Shown piece by piece: positions 1-8,130 of a stretch of 64,000 nt of DNA. The DNA comes from Pseudomonas fluorescens. GTDB taxonomy: Bacteria > Pseudomonadota > Gammaproteobacteria > Pseudomonadales > Pseudomonadaceae. The DNA is taken from positions 42,176 to 106,175 of the forward strand of contig NZ_CABVHQ010000013.1 in NCBI RefSeq assembly GCF_902497895.1, given 5' to 3'. Position numbers and translations under genes: made by a program. A model generated the notes under the pieces. That model searched no databases. It saw only the letters and a list, made by a program, of their open reading frames with translations, and had not been told where the DNA came from. Position 1 is the first letter of the stretch. The number at the start of each line of letters is the position of its first letter.

Positions 1-2
1 GC

Positions 3-959
3 TTTGGCGGAGCGTTGACAAGGTTAAACAATAAATACCGAACCTGGTCGAGCGTTCGCCGCGGCATGAACATAGAAGCCGTCGGTATGAAGAACATTCG
101 CCGGCTCTACCCGGAAAAAGCCCGGATGATTCGAGAGGCCCTGGATCTTGCCTTGTTCTATACCAATAACTGCAAGCACAACCTGCGTCTGTTAGCCCCC
201 TCTGTTCAACCGGTCACTCGAGTGCATCGATTCCTCAAAACGTTTTTCGGGGTGCCCACGATAGAATCAAATCTGGTGCAGAAACTGACAGCCGTTGTCG
301 ACAAGATCCTCTTGGCCCTGGTGGATTCGTCTCTTGTATCCCGCAACTCAAAGCGGTTTGTAACAGGTTTTCATCGCAATCATGCAAATACCCATATAGC
401 CTTTACCATCCCGGCCGATATCGAACAAAAACTATTCCTGGGGGATCGTTTCTTCGACTTTGGATATGACCTGTATCAGCCACACCTGATTGTTCCTTTC
501 GATATCGATGCACATGCAAGAGCAACAACCGTCATTCATGAATTGACGCATATAGAGTGTGCTACCGAGGATATCGCTTACCTGGAGTCCGCTCGGCCAT
601 TCCCAGACCTATTGGCCGTCGCAACGGGGAAAAGATTAAAGGACGCCCTGCACGAGGTTCAGACCACATCACTGTCCATGCTGACCCCGGTTGCCGAACT
701 GTTCCAGGTCCTGGATGAAGAAACGGGCACTTGGGTGGATCCGGGCACCATCGCTGACACGGAGCACATCGAGTATCACATATTGAACCTGACCGGAGGC
801 ACTGACCTGGCAGATGCACGTCGAATCTTTTATGCGGACCCGCTGAAACGAATCGACACCCTGTTAGGCAATGCCGACTCCGTTGCCTGCCTCATCACCC
901 AACTGGGTCGTCAACTGGATCCCGTTCCATCCAGCCGGCCGGTATCGCCAATTCCCTGA
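3..959 (+). CDS. Hypothetical protein with HExxH metallopeptidase-like motif, 5' end outside window
   Basis: The reading frame is open to the first bases of the window, so the true start is probably upstream; in-frame TTG (15) and ATG (66) codons exist but neither has a convincing ribosome binding site. The visible part is about 318 residues. Near its middle it has VIHELTHIECATEDIAYLE, which contains HELTH, a zincin-type HExxH, followed closely by acidic residues that could supply a third metal ligand. A zinc-dependent hydrolase-like domain is therefore possible, but the fold is not recognised. It resembles in style the C-terminal parts of large Pseudomonas effector or toxin-like proteins; that is only an impression. 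No signal peptide or membrane segment is visible. The gene ends 148 bp before the FecR-like gene. Confidence 0.7.
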   Translation, partial: FGGALTRLNNKYRTWSSVRRGMNIEAVGMKNIRRLYPEKARMIREALDLALFYTNNCKHNLRLLAPSVQPVTRVHRFLKTFFGVPTIESNLVQKLTAVVDKILLALVDSSLVSRNSKRFVTGFHRNHANTHIAFTIPADIEQKLFLGDRFFDFGYDLYQPHLIVPFDIDAHARATTVIHELTHIECATEDIAYLESARPFPDLLAVATGKRLKDALHEVQTTSLSMLTPVAELFQVLDEETGTWVDPGTIADTEHIEYHILNLTGGTDLADARRIFYADPLKRIDTLLGNADSVACLITQLGRQLDPVPSSRPVSPIP

Positions 960-1106
960 ACTTCTGGATGAAGTGCGCAGGCGGCGTCTATCGTGTTTTC
1001 AGGGCTTGGACGGAAAAATAAGTCAGACGTTGATGTGCTTTTGCCATGACGACGGTTCTCGTCGACCACCTGGGAAGGTTAGAATGTAGGAAACCAGGAA
1101 GAGTCA

Positions 1107-2108
1107 ATGAGCGAAAAGCCCCTCTCGGAAGCCGAATACGACGCCGTCACCGATGCTGCTGCGCATTGGTGCATGCGGCTGCACGCGTTTGACTGCACGG
1201 CAACTGAACGCCAGGCTTTCGAGCAATGGCGCGCTGCTCATCCGCTACACGCCTTCGAATACGAGGCGATGCTCGAGATCTGGGATGTCTCGGAGCATCT
1301 GCCTCGCGCACCAGCCCCGTCGATGGCACCTGCGCCAGCCCCCTTCAATCGATGGCGAACCTACGGTCTGGCCGCGGCAGTCAGCCTGCTGGTCCTGCCA
1401 CTGGCGGCGTATACCGGCTGGAGCCTGGGCTGGTTGCCGAATTCCTACGAACACTTCCAGGCTGAAAACGCTGTGCGAAAAATCACCTTGGCCGATGGCA
1501 GCCAGGTCGAACTGAACCTGGGCAGCGAACTGACCTACAGCAACTACAAGAATCAGCGCCGGGTCACCCTGAACAAAGGTGAGGCCTTCTTCAATGTCAG
1601 CCATGACAGCGCGCACCCCTTCGTGGTCAAGGCCGCGGACGGGCGCATTCGTGTCACCGGCACCCGGTTCAACGTGTGGATGTACGACGATCAGGTTCGA
1701 GTGACGCTGCTGGAAGGTTCGGTACTGGTCAGCAGTCATGCCGCTCAGCCTGGTGACGGCCTGCGCCTGGACCCGGGCATGCAGGCTCGCTACAAGGCCG
1801 GCGACTATTCGCCGCAGCTCAGCCAGACCTATGCCGGGGATACTTCTCTGGCCTGGCGCGGTGGCAAGTTGATTCTCGACAACCTGGCACTGGTCGATGC
1901 CCTGCCCCTGATCAATCGCTACCTGAGCAAGCCGCTCATGCTGGCGGACAACGCCACCGGCGCGATTCGCATCGGCGGCATCTACAACACCAGCGAGGTC
2001 AAGGGCCTCGTGACCTCGCTGCCCAGAGTGCTGCCGGTCTACCTGACCCGGAACAACGACGGCAACCCGGTGCTCAACTCGATCCCGCGCCATGCGCCGA
2101 AAAAATGA
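1107..2108 (+). CDS. FecR-family anti-sigma regulator (DUF4880 + FecR domains)
   Basis: 333 residues. Residues about 10-55 match the cytoplasmic anti-sigma-type N-terminus of FecR proteins (DUF4880: AAHWCMRLHAFDCTATERQAF). One hydrophobic segment follows (about 85-107) and then a periplasmic FecR domain (about 120-220) with the characteristic stretch RVTGTRFNVW. FecR proteins normally sit in the inner membrane, relay occupancy of a TonB-dependent receptor, and control an ECF sigma factor encoded just upstream. Here neither an ECF sigma gene nor a TonB-dependent receptor is adjacent: upstream is the HExxH protein and downstream is a terminator. It is therefore an orphan within this window, and its partner sigma is unknown. 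Start ATG is preceded by AGGAAGAG. Confidence 0.88.
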   Translation: MSEKPLSEAEYDAVTDAAAHWCMRLHAFDCTATERQAFEQWRAAHPLHAFEYEAMLEIWDVSEHLPRAPAPSMAPAPAPFNRWRTYGLAAAVSLLVLPLAAYTGWSLGWLPNSYEHFQAENAVRKITLADGSQVELNLGSELTYSNYKNQRRVTLNKGEAFFNVSHDSAHPFVVKAADGRIRVTGTRFNVWMYDDQVRVTLLEGSVLVSSHAAQPGDGLRLDPGMQARYKAGDYSPQLSQTYAGDTSLAWRGGKLILDNLALVDALPLINRYLSKPLMLADNATGAIRIGGIYNTSEVKGLVTSLPRVLPVYLTRNNDGNPVLNSIPRHAPKK

Positions 2109-2146
2109 AAGGCCGCAACCCAGTGGGATGCGGCCTTGATTTTTCC
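2109..2146. terminator. Bidirectional rho-independent terminator
   Basis: The stem GGCCGCA / TGCGGCC (2111-2117 with 2129-2135) is flanked by an A-rich stretch on the left and TTGATTTTT on the right, so it can act for the fecR-like gene on the + strand and for a convergent gene on the - strand. Confidence 0.75.
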
Positions 2147-2155
2147 TGCGCCAAG

Positions 2156-2449
2156 CTACTGCGCAGCCACCGTCCCTGATCGATCGTCCTGTTCACTGAT
2201 GACCTGCAACTGATACTGCGGATCGTCCTTGATCTGCTGTTCAGTGAAAGGCAACGCACTCCACTGTTTCTTCGAGAACGCTTCGGTCTGGTCTCGTGAG
2301 TGCCTGGAGGCCGGATCACTCGACAGTGAAAACGCCAGCAAGCCCTGGGCTTGAAGGTCGCACCCACAACAGCGCAGCCAACCTGGAAAAGACCGCACTC
2401 CCAGGCTTGACCCGGAAGGTGTCTCCTCCTGAAGACGAAGCAGACGCAA
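2156..2449 (-). CDS. Small hypothetical protein, start uncertain
   Basis: The C-terminal half (about the last 50 residues, including FSKKQWSALPFTEQQIKDD and QYQLQVISEQD) has the composition of a real protein, and its stop lies just before a terminator that also works in this direction. The N-terminal part of the 97-residue frame reads poorly. Another frame over the same stretch looks more like a signal peptide (around SRLAALLWV), so the true start may be further in, or the 5' end may be frameshifted. No family is recognised. Confidence 0.35.
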   Translation of the reverse strand: MRLLRLQEETPSGSSLGVRSFPGWLRCCGCDLQAQGLLAFSLSSDPASRHSRDQTEAFSKKQWSALPFTEQQIKDDPQYQLQVISEQDDRSGTVAAQ

Positions 2450-2614
2450 AAAATTTAGCCCCGGGAAACCTGTCTATCCGGGCATTTGACAGGTCATCGA
2501 CTGGATACCGACAAATTTTCTACATCTGGCGCTTCATTATTGGGCTCCCTCGTACGTCTTATAACTGAGAGCACCCATCATTTTCCTGATCAGGCTCGGA
2601 AAAGGAGTTTTTGC

Positions 2615-2995
2615 ATGTACAACCAGCAACTGCCAACGGATGGTAACCAGTCCCTGCACAGCCCTTCGCGGGGCAGCAGCACCGATGCTTTCGAGAAAAC
2701 TCTCGAGCGCCACGGCAATGACCGGATCCGCCTTGTGCTCAAAAGCTACGGCCTGCGCACCAGCCTGATTCGCCTGAAGGTCATCGACGCACTGGTGAAA
2801 GCCGCCGAGCGCGAGCATTCGCTGGGTGTGCGCGGCGTGCACAGCCATTTGCTGGAACTGGGCATTCCGTTGTCCTTTCTCAGCGTGCGCGAAGTGCTCA
2901 AGCGTCTGTGCAGCGAAGGCGTGATCACGCTCAACCCCGACAAAAGCTACAGCCTGGATCAACAGGCTGCCGCGCTACTCCACGGCAAGGCCTGA
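2615..2995 (+). CDS. Fur-like winged-helix protein lacking an obvious metal site
   Basis: 126 residues from the ATG with AAGGAG 10 bp upstream; a longer in-frame extension begins at 2486 but has no such signal. Residues about 30-115 look like the Fur-type winged helix: YGLRTSLIRLKVIDAL matches the region where Fur has its first recognition elements, and SFLSVREVLKRLCSEGVI resembles the Fur helix that reads DNA. The His/Cys-rich dimerisation and metal-binding half of true Fur/Zur proteins is missing, so it is better described as a Fur-fold DNA-binding protein of unknown signal. It is monocistronic and faces a convergent small membrane protein gene 17 bp away. Confidence 0.7.
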   Translation: MYNQQLPTDGNQSLHSPSRGSSTDAFEKTLERHGNDRIRLVLKSYGLRTSLIRLKVIDALVKAAEREHSLGVRGVHSHLLELGIPLSFLSVREVLKRLCSEGVITLNPDKSYSLDQQAAALLHGKA

Positions 2996-3012
2996 TGCCC
3001 TGGCGCGCTCGA

Positions 3013-3204
3013 TCAGGGTTTGATGACCTTGCGGCGCATCACGCCATTGATTACGACCACTATCACCGCCACCGCAATGGCGATGTACTGGAACATTTTC
3101 TCGGTAATCATTCCGGCGTTCTGCAGGTAAGAGAGGCCAAACATGATTCCCAGTACCACCAGGGAAATCAGAATCGAATATTTCAAACGTTGCGACTGGG
3201 TCAT
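3013..3204 (-). CDS. Small two-helix inner-membrane protein
   Basis: 63 residues from MTQSQRLKYS, preceded by AGGAA; the frame continues upstream to 3291 but that extension lacks hydrophobicity and a binding site. Two predicted membrane segments are visible (about 10-28, ILISLVVLGIMFGLSYL, and about 37-55, IAIAVAVIVVVINGVM), followed by the basic tail MRRKVIKP. This suggests an N-in/C-in hairpin. No family recognised and no catalytic residues seen. It converges on the Fur-like gene. Confidence 0.7.
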   Translation of the reverse strand: MTQSQRLKYSILISLVVLGIMFGLSYLQNAGMITEKMFQYIAIAVAVIVVVINGVMRRKVIKP

Positions 3205-3428
3205 TGCGGGTTCCTGAGCCGGAAAAGGTGTATCCAGATGCGTACCAGGTTCCGACTTTCGTGCGGGCCGGGCGATTGCAAACGGCGTCATATGTTACCG
3301 CCGATGGAGGGTTTTGGCTTCATTCTCCGGGGTACTCAAAACCATTGGGCTCCCGGAGCCGCCGAATGACTCCCGCGTCCCATGCCTGAGCAGCTACGCT
3401 TGACGCTCCACCCACAAGGAGGTGCGTC

Positions 3429-3878
3429 ATGGGTCAGCATCAGATAGCAGTGGAGCAGATCTGCAACCAACTCTATATCGACGCGGCGATCGATACCGTC
3501 TATGACTACGTCACCCAGCCGGATCGCTGGCACGAGTGGCACCCTACTTCGCTCCGTGCCGAGACCGGCATCGGCGGCTCCTTGCCGACAGGCCACCGGT
3601 TTACCGAAGTGATCGACCTGTTGGGCCTGCAAATCCCCATGAGCTATCGCGTGCTGATCGCCCATCGGCCAAACGAATTCAAGACCGTATTCAGCTCTGC
3701 ACCGGTAGACGGCAGTGTTCGCTACCAACTTCATCGATGTGGCAGCGGCACGCTGTTCAAGCGCACCCTGCTGTACTCGACACAGATGAAACTCGGCGGC
3801 CTGCGCCAGCGGATGGTCGAGTGCTCGAACACCGCCATGGGCAACCTCAAGAAAAGACTGGAAAGCGCCTCTGCCTGA
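3429..3878 (+). CDS. SRPBCC (START/polyketide cyclase-like) family protein
   Basis: 149 residues with AAGGAG seven bases before the ATG. The N-terminal pattern YIDAAIDTVYDYVTQPDRW, then WHEWHP, is typical of the SRPBCC helix-grip fold. The rest shows alternating beta-strands and a long C-terminal helix (GGLRQRMVECSNTAMGNLKKRLE), as expected for a small ligand-binding cavity protein. The ligand cannot be predicted. No signal peptide, so probably cytoplasmic. It is a single gene between intergenic regions of about 200 bp. Confidence 0.8.
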   Translation: MGQHQIAVEQICNQLYIDAAIDTVYDYVTQPDRWHEWHPTSLRAETGIGGSLPTGHRFTEVIDLLGLQIPMSYRVLIAHRPNEFKTVFSSAPVDGSVRYQLHRCGSGTLFKRTLLYSTQMKLGGLRQRMVECSNTAMGNLKKRLESASA

Positions 3879-4087
3879 CAAACCTGTAATGCCCGCCTCA
3901 GTTGGCTGACAGCCCGGACGGATTACAGTCTCGAACAGTCCGAGGCGTCGGCCGCGACGGAATCTCCGTATAATTTTGAAACACAAGCAACCCTCCTGGT
4001 CGATGAAAAAGGTCAGAATGCCCTGCGGCTGGAGGGTACGTAGGGTTCCGGGCCCCATTGCATACACTGATCGACAAGAGATAACCG

Positions 4088-4534
4088 ATGAAAACTACAC
4101 TGCGTCTGGCAGCCCTTTGCGCCCTGCTCATCAGCTCGCTGGCCCAGGCTGCCGAGCTGATTCCGATCGATGTACACCGTGATGCCAACTGCGGTTGCTG
4201 CAAAAAGTGGATCGCTCATCTGGAGGCTAACGGTTTCAAGGTCAACGACCAGGTTGAAACCAACATGAGCGAAGTCAAACAGCGTCTCGGCGTGCCGCCG
4301 CGCCTGGCTTCGTGCCACACCGGCGTGATCAACGGCAAATTCGTCGAAGGCCACGTGCCTGCCGAGCAAGTACTGGCCTTGAGCAAACGCTCGGACCTGC
4401 TCGGCATCGCCGCGCCAGGCATGCCCATGGGCTCGCCGGGAATGGAAATGGAGGGCATGGCCGATGCGTATCAGGTCATTGGCCTGAGCAAAAACGGCAC
4501 CGATGAAGTGATCGCCGACTACCCGGCACATTAA
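4088..4534 (+). CDS. DUF411 periplasmic metal-binding protein
   Basis: 148 residues. A signal peptide is evident (MKTTLRLAALCALLISSLAQAA). The mature protein begins with the DUF411 signature VHRDANCGCCKKWIAHLEANG, whose Cys-x-Cys-Cys motif is a likely metal site, and contains a second conserved segment around LASCHTGVINGKFVEGHVPA. A methionine-rich patch (MPMGSPGMEMEGM) near the C-terminus is compatible with copper binding. DUF411 proteins often occur with copper or other metal-handling genes. The stop codon overlaps the start of the downstream YqaA-like gene (TAATG), so the two are likely translated together. Confidence 0.85.
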   Translation: MKTTLRLAALCALLISSLAQAAELIPIDVHRDANCGCCKKWIAHLEANGFKVNDQVETNMSEVKQRLGVPPRLASCHTGVINGKFVEGHVPAEQVLALSKRSDLLGIAAPGMPMGSPGMEMEGMADAYQVIGLSKNGTDEVIADYPAH

Positions 4535-4965
4535 TGCTCGCAGGTTACCTCGGGCTGTTCCTCGCGGCGTTCGGCGCCGCCACTTTGCTGCCGTTGCAAT
4601 CCGAGGCGGTGCTGGTCGGCCTGTTGCTCAGCGGCAAGTATCAGGTCTGGTTGCTGTTGAGCATCGCCATCAGCGGGAATGTACTGGGCTCACTGGTGAA
4701 CTGGTGGCTGGGGCGCGGCGTTGAGCGTTTCCGGGACAAACGCTGGTTTCCGGTCAGCCCGCAAGCAATGGAAAAGGCTCAACGGCATTATCAGCGTTAT
4801 GGCCACTGGTCATTGCTGCTCAGCTGGGTGCCGGTCATCGGCGATCCTCTGACATTGATCGCCGGGGTGCTGGGGGAGCCGTTCTGGCGCTTTATGCTGA
4901 TCGTGACCCTGGCCAAGTCCGGTCGTTATCTGATATTGACCTGGGTGACTCTGGGACTGGCTTGA
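4534..4965 (+). CDS. YqaA/DedA-like (SNARE-associated) membrane protein
   Basis: 143 residues, mostly hydrophobic, with about four membrane segments. It carries the features of the short YqaA branch of the DedA superfamily: an N-terminal re-entrant region (FGAATLLPLQSEAVLVGLLL), the central GNVLGSLVNWWLGRGVERF, and a C-terminal GDPLTLIAGVLGEPFWRF. Members sit in the inner membrane and the superfamily is linked to lipid scrambling and proton-dependent transport. The start overlaps the DUF411 stop codon, so it is probably co-expressed with that metal-binding protein. Confidence 0.85.
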   Translation: MLAGYLGLFLAAFGAATLLPLQSEAVLVGLLLSGKYQVWLLLSIAISGNVLGSLVNWWLGRGVERFRDKRWFPVSPQAMEKAQRHYQRYGHWSLLLSWVPVIGDPLTLIAGVLGEPFWRFMLIVTLAKSGRYLILTWVTLGLA

Positions 4966-5097
4966 ACTTGATCCTTTCAGCGGAACAAAACGGCAGAAAC
5001 AATCGTTAGCTCGGTAAACAAGGCGAAGCTGGGCGCGAAAAAATAGATTTCTTTACTGACAGAAAACCAGGCAGTAGCACAAGCCAAAAAATGACCA

Positions 5098-6066
5098 CTA
5101 TGTTTTTGGTAAATCCAGAGCGTACTTCAAATCTAACCACTGCCAATCATCAAGAATTTGTAAACCATCCTCTATTCCTTTGGGTTCGTTACCATTAGCA
5201 TGTACGAGCACAATACTACTATTTTTGGGCTCCTGACCTTTAGCGAGCCACGCATCCGCCCCTAAAGGGATCAGACCAAGTTGCTGTGCCTGAGTCACAG
5301 TTTTTTCATTTGAAACAAGTCCTGGCATACGGACAAACACTGACGGGGTCTCACCGTACTTTATGAGTAGCTGTTCGACTTTGAGGAATTCATCCTCTAT
5401 ACGAGTGTCTTTCCAGTTTAGAAAATTTTCAGAGAAGTCTAAATCCGAGAAATACAGATGACTGTATGAGTGGTTGATCCAGGTGATGTTTATTTTTTTG
5501 TCTTTCCGTTGCTGGACTAACCAGTCAAATTCAGGCTTGTGTGCTAGCAGCCATAAGCCGCTAATGCTGATGCCAACAGGAACCCCCCCTCGCAATTTTG
5601 ATGTTGCAATTAACTCGTCAAAAAAAGACTGATCGAATTATTTTACCGATGGACACAGATCTATAGTTAAGAAAGCACTTCTATCGAACTGCTGCTCACC
5701 ATGCGTCAGGCCATGATTATCTAGAAGGAAGGGGGGGCTTGTATATGATTTTAAAGCTCGCGCATAAGGTGTTGATTGTATTTCGGCATTACTAATATAG
5801 CCATTATCCTGGTCGTTTGGCTTTCGAAACTTCAGGCCAGTGCTTTCAACAATATAAGTTTCAAGAGTTTCCGAGTTGACTATAAGAAAACTGGTGTTTT
5901 GTTTGCCGTCCTCGAATGCGCGTATAGCAAGATAAAGTGTATCTTCCTGTTGCTTGTAGACGGGAATAAATACGGAGCGGTAATTTTGCACGCTCTTGGC
6001 GGCGACATGCGCACTTGTCAATAGCAACATTAACGCCCATGCACATAAAGTGAGTATTGGCTTCAT
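5098..6066 (-). pseudogene. Polysaccharide deacetylase-like protein split by an in-frame TAA
   Basis: Two consecutive - strand reading frames (6066-5638 and 5637-5098) are in the same phase and together make one 321-residue protein interrupted only by a TAA at 5638-5640. The first half has a signal peptide (MKPILTLCAWALMLLLTSAHVAA) and ends at LTIDLCPSVK, the position where NodB-type deacetylases have their first metal-binding motif. After the stop the family-like sequence continues (FDQSFFDELIATSKLRGG), with ITWINHSYSHLYF matching the HSxxH motif and ALDLPKT at the end. No frameshift is needed, despite nearby runs of C and A. The gene is AT-rich compared with its neighbours, suggesting acquisition. 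It could be a pseudogene, a readthrough gene or a sequencing error. Confidence 0.8.
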
Positions 6067-6529
6067 CGATGATGTCCTATAATAGTAACACAGAGTGTAC
6101 GATCCCGATTCTCAATCCGTATGAAACAATAACTGAGCATGGCTTTCTGCGTAATGCCTTTACTATTGCAAATAATTAAAAAATGGGAAACCGAAAAAAC
6201 GGAGTGCAACACCTGCCCCAGGTGTTGCGATGTCCTATAACGAACTCCGTTTTGTTGCGAGAGCGTTTTTTTCCCGAACAAATTCTGGCAAGCTACGCAG
6301 CATGAAAAGCAAACTCTTTGAATACCTTTGTGTGTCGCGAAACAATTTATTTGGATGCTATTTATAAATCAGGGTGTGGGACATTTGAGCTAGGAGATTG
6401 CCATCAGCCGGGTCTGGGCGCGACCCTGAGCTGGATGCAGTGAACATTTTGATTCAAAGAACTGTCACTGATTAATCCCGACTTAATCGCGCCTTCGCAG
6501 CCTCGACGGTTTCCCAATGGAGTTCGCCC
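6067..6529. other. AT-rich intergenic region with nested hairpin
   Basis: No convincing gene. It separates the divergently transcribed deacetylase pseudogene and the alpha/beta hydrolase, so it should contain both promoters. It holds the nested inverted repeat at 6196-6253 and a 12-bp direct repeat GATGTCCTATAA at 6071-6082 and 6229-6240. A 72-codon frame on the - strand (6063-6281) reads through the hairpin and looks spurious. Confidence 0.6.
6196..6253. repeat. Nested perfect inverted repeats
   Basis: An outer pair of 10-bp arms (AAAACGGAGT at 6196-6205 and ACTCCGTTTT at 6244-6253) encloses an inner perfect hairpin of 10-bp arms with a 3-base loop (GCAACACCTG at 6206-6215 and CAGGTGTTGC at 6219-6228). 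It could fold as a long two-stage stem in RNA or extrude in DNA. Confidence 0.85.
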
Positions 6530-7549
6530 ATGATCCGCTCACCCGCCCTCTGGCTGTCCGGCCTGCTGCTGACCTCCGCCCTGCCCGCTCTCGCCGCTGA
6601 GAGCCCGGCCTATGGGCCAGAACTGCAAGGCTTCGAATACCCCTACCCGGTCCGGCACTTCGCCTTCGAGTCCCAGGGCCAATCCCTGCAAATGGGCTAC
6701 ATGGACGTACCGGCCAGCGGCAAGGCCAACGGTCGCAGCGTGGTGCTGATGCACGGCAAGAATTTCTGCGGTGCTACCTGGGACACATCGATCAAAACCC
6801 TGAGTGAGGCTGGCTACCGGGTTATCGCCCCGGACCAGATCGGCTTCTGCACCTCCAGCAAGCCGGAGCATTACCAGTACAGCTTCCAGCAACTGGCAAG
6901 CAACACCCATGAGCTTCTGGCCAAACTCGGCATCCAGCAAACCAGCGTGCTCGGCCACTCCACCGGCGGCATGCTCGCGACCCGCTATGCCTTGCTCTAT
7001 CCGGAACAGGTCGAACGCCTGGCGCTGGTCAACCCCATCGGCCTGGAAGACTGGAAAGCCCTCGGCGTGCCCCATCGCAGCGTCGATCAGTGGTATGCGC
7101 GGGAACTGAAGGTGACCGCCGATGACATCCGTAACTACGAGCGCAGCACTTATTACGCCGGACGCTGGAAACCCGAGTTCGACCGCTGGGTCGATATGCT
7201 CGCCGGGCTGAACAAGGGACCGGGGCATCTCCAGGTGGCTTGGAACTCGGCGCTTATTTACGACATGATCTTCACTCAGCCGGTGTTCTACGAATTCAAG
7301 GACCTGAAGATGCCGACCCTGCTGCTGATCGGCACCGATGACACCACCGCCATCAACAAGGACCTTGCCCCACCAGCGGTCAAGGCGAAAATCGGCAACT
7401 ATCATGTGCTTGGCAAAGATGCGGCCAAACTCATTCCACAGTCGACGCTGGTGGAATTCCCTGGCCTGGGCCATGCACCGCAGATGGAAGAACCGGCGAA
7501 ATTCCACAAGGCCTTGCTCGGCTGGCTCGACACCCCACCCACCCGTTGA
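6530..7549 (+). CDS. Secreted alpha/beta-hydrolase
   Basis: 339 residues. A signal peptide (MIRSPALWLSGLLLTSALPALAA) suggests export to the periplasm. The alpha/beta-hydrolase core is complete: oxyanion-hole region VVLMHGKNFCGATW, nucleophile elbow GHSTGG (Ser near residue 143), acidic residue in LLLIGTDDTT and catalytic His in FPGLGHAPQMEEP. Substrate unknown; family members include esterases and haloalkane dehalogenase- or epoxide hydrolase-like enzymes. It stands alone, with a long non-coding stretch before glgA, so it is probably not part of the glucan operon. Confidence 0.85.
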   Translation: MIRSPALWLSGLLLTSALPALAAESPAYGPELQGFEYPYPVRHFAFESQGQSLQMGYMDVPASGKANGRSVVLMHGKNFCGATWDTSIKTLSEAGYRVIAPDQIGFCTSSKPEHYQYSFQQLASNTHELLAKLGIQQTSVLGHSTGGMLATRYALLYPEQVERLALVNPIGLEDWKALGVPHRSVDQWYARELKVTADDIRNYERSTYYAGRWKPEFDRWVDMLAGLNKGPGHLQVAWNSALIYDMIFTQPVFYEFKDLKMPTLLLIGTDDTTAINKDLAPPAVKAKIGNYHVLGKDAAKLIPQSTLVEFPGLGHAPQMEEPAKFHKALLGWLDTPPTR

Positions 7550-8130
7550 TTGCGCTAATCGATGACTGGCAGAACGTCGCCAGCCGCAGGGTGGACTGGT
7601 TGATTGACGATATCCAGGCCTGGCGAAGGGACAGCCGATCCGCCCTTTGAACTGATCCGCCCATCGACAGACCGCACGCACCGTACCGGTGCAAACAACT
7701 TATCTTCCCGCCCCTCCATCTGGCAGTCCCTCAGCTTTATCGTGCATCGAACGCAAAAAAAACATCCATCGTCAGTGCGCACGTAAACCTTTTATGGTAG
7801 GCAATCGCCGCCTTGGACACTTTGTCGGACAATTTTGCCAAACGGGCCTCCCCCGCTCTAAGTTCTGGCCTAGACTCAGTTTCTCGGACGAAAACCAATC
7901 GGCGAGCTACCTAAAAAAAGTCGAAACTTTCTGCCCGGACGAAAGGTCAGGTTAAAGGTAGGCCGGAATGTTTGGTGCAATCCTTGCAACGGCCCACCCA
8001 CTCTTCATTGCTTCAGCGTACTCGGTGCCATTCGCCCGTTTGCGTAGCGCTTATGCGCGTGGCCACAGGAGTTGGCCAACCCTATCTCTGGTGATTCGCC
8101 AGGAACAATTCAAAAAAAGGGGAAAGACAG
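7550..8130. other. 580-bp intergenic region upstream of glgA
   Basis: No gene supported: frames at 7604-7786 and 7689-7955 lack family-like sequence and ribosome binding sites. It must contain the promoter of the glgA operon. No REP element or strong terminator is seen. GGGGAAAGACAG immediately precedes the glgA ATG. Confidence 0.5.

Noticed and set aside
871..1089. 72-codon + frame between the first gene and fecR
   Set aside because: Overlaps the 3' end of the first gene in another phase and lacks a binding site or family resemblance.
5581..5640. Frameshift as cause of the split deacetylase
   Set aside because: C and A homopolymers made this tempting, but both halves are in the same phase; only the TAA interrupts them.
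6063..6281. 72-codon - strand frame
   Set aside because: Runs through a long hairpin, has no ribosome binding site and no protein-like composition.
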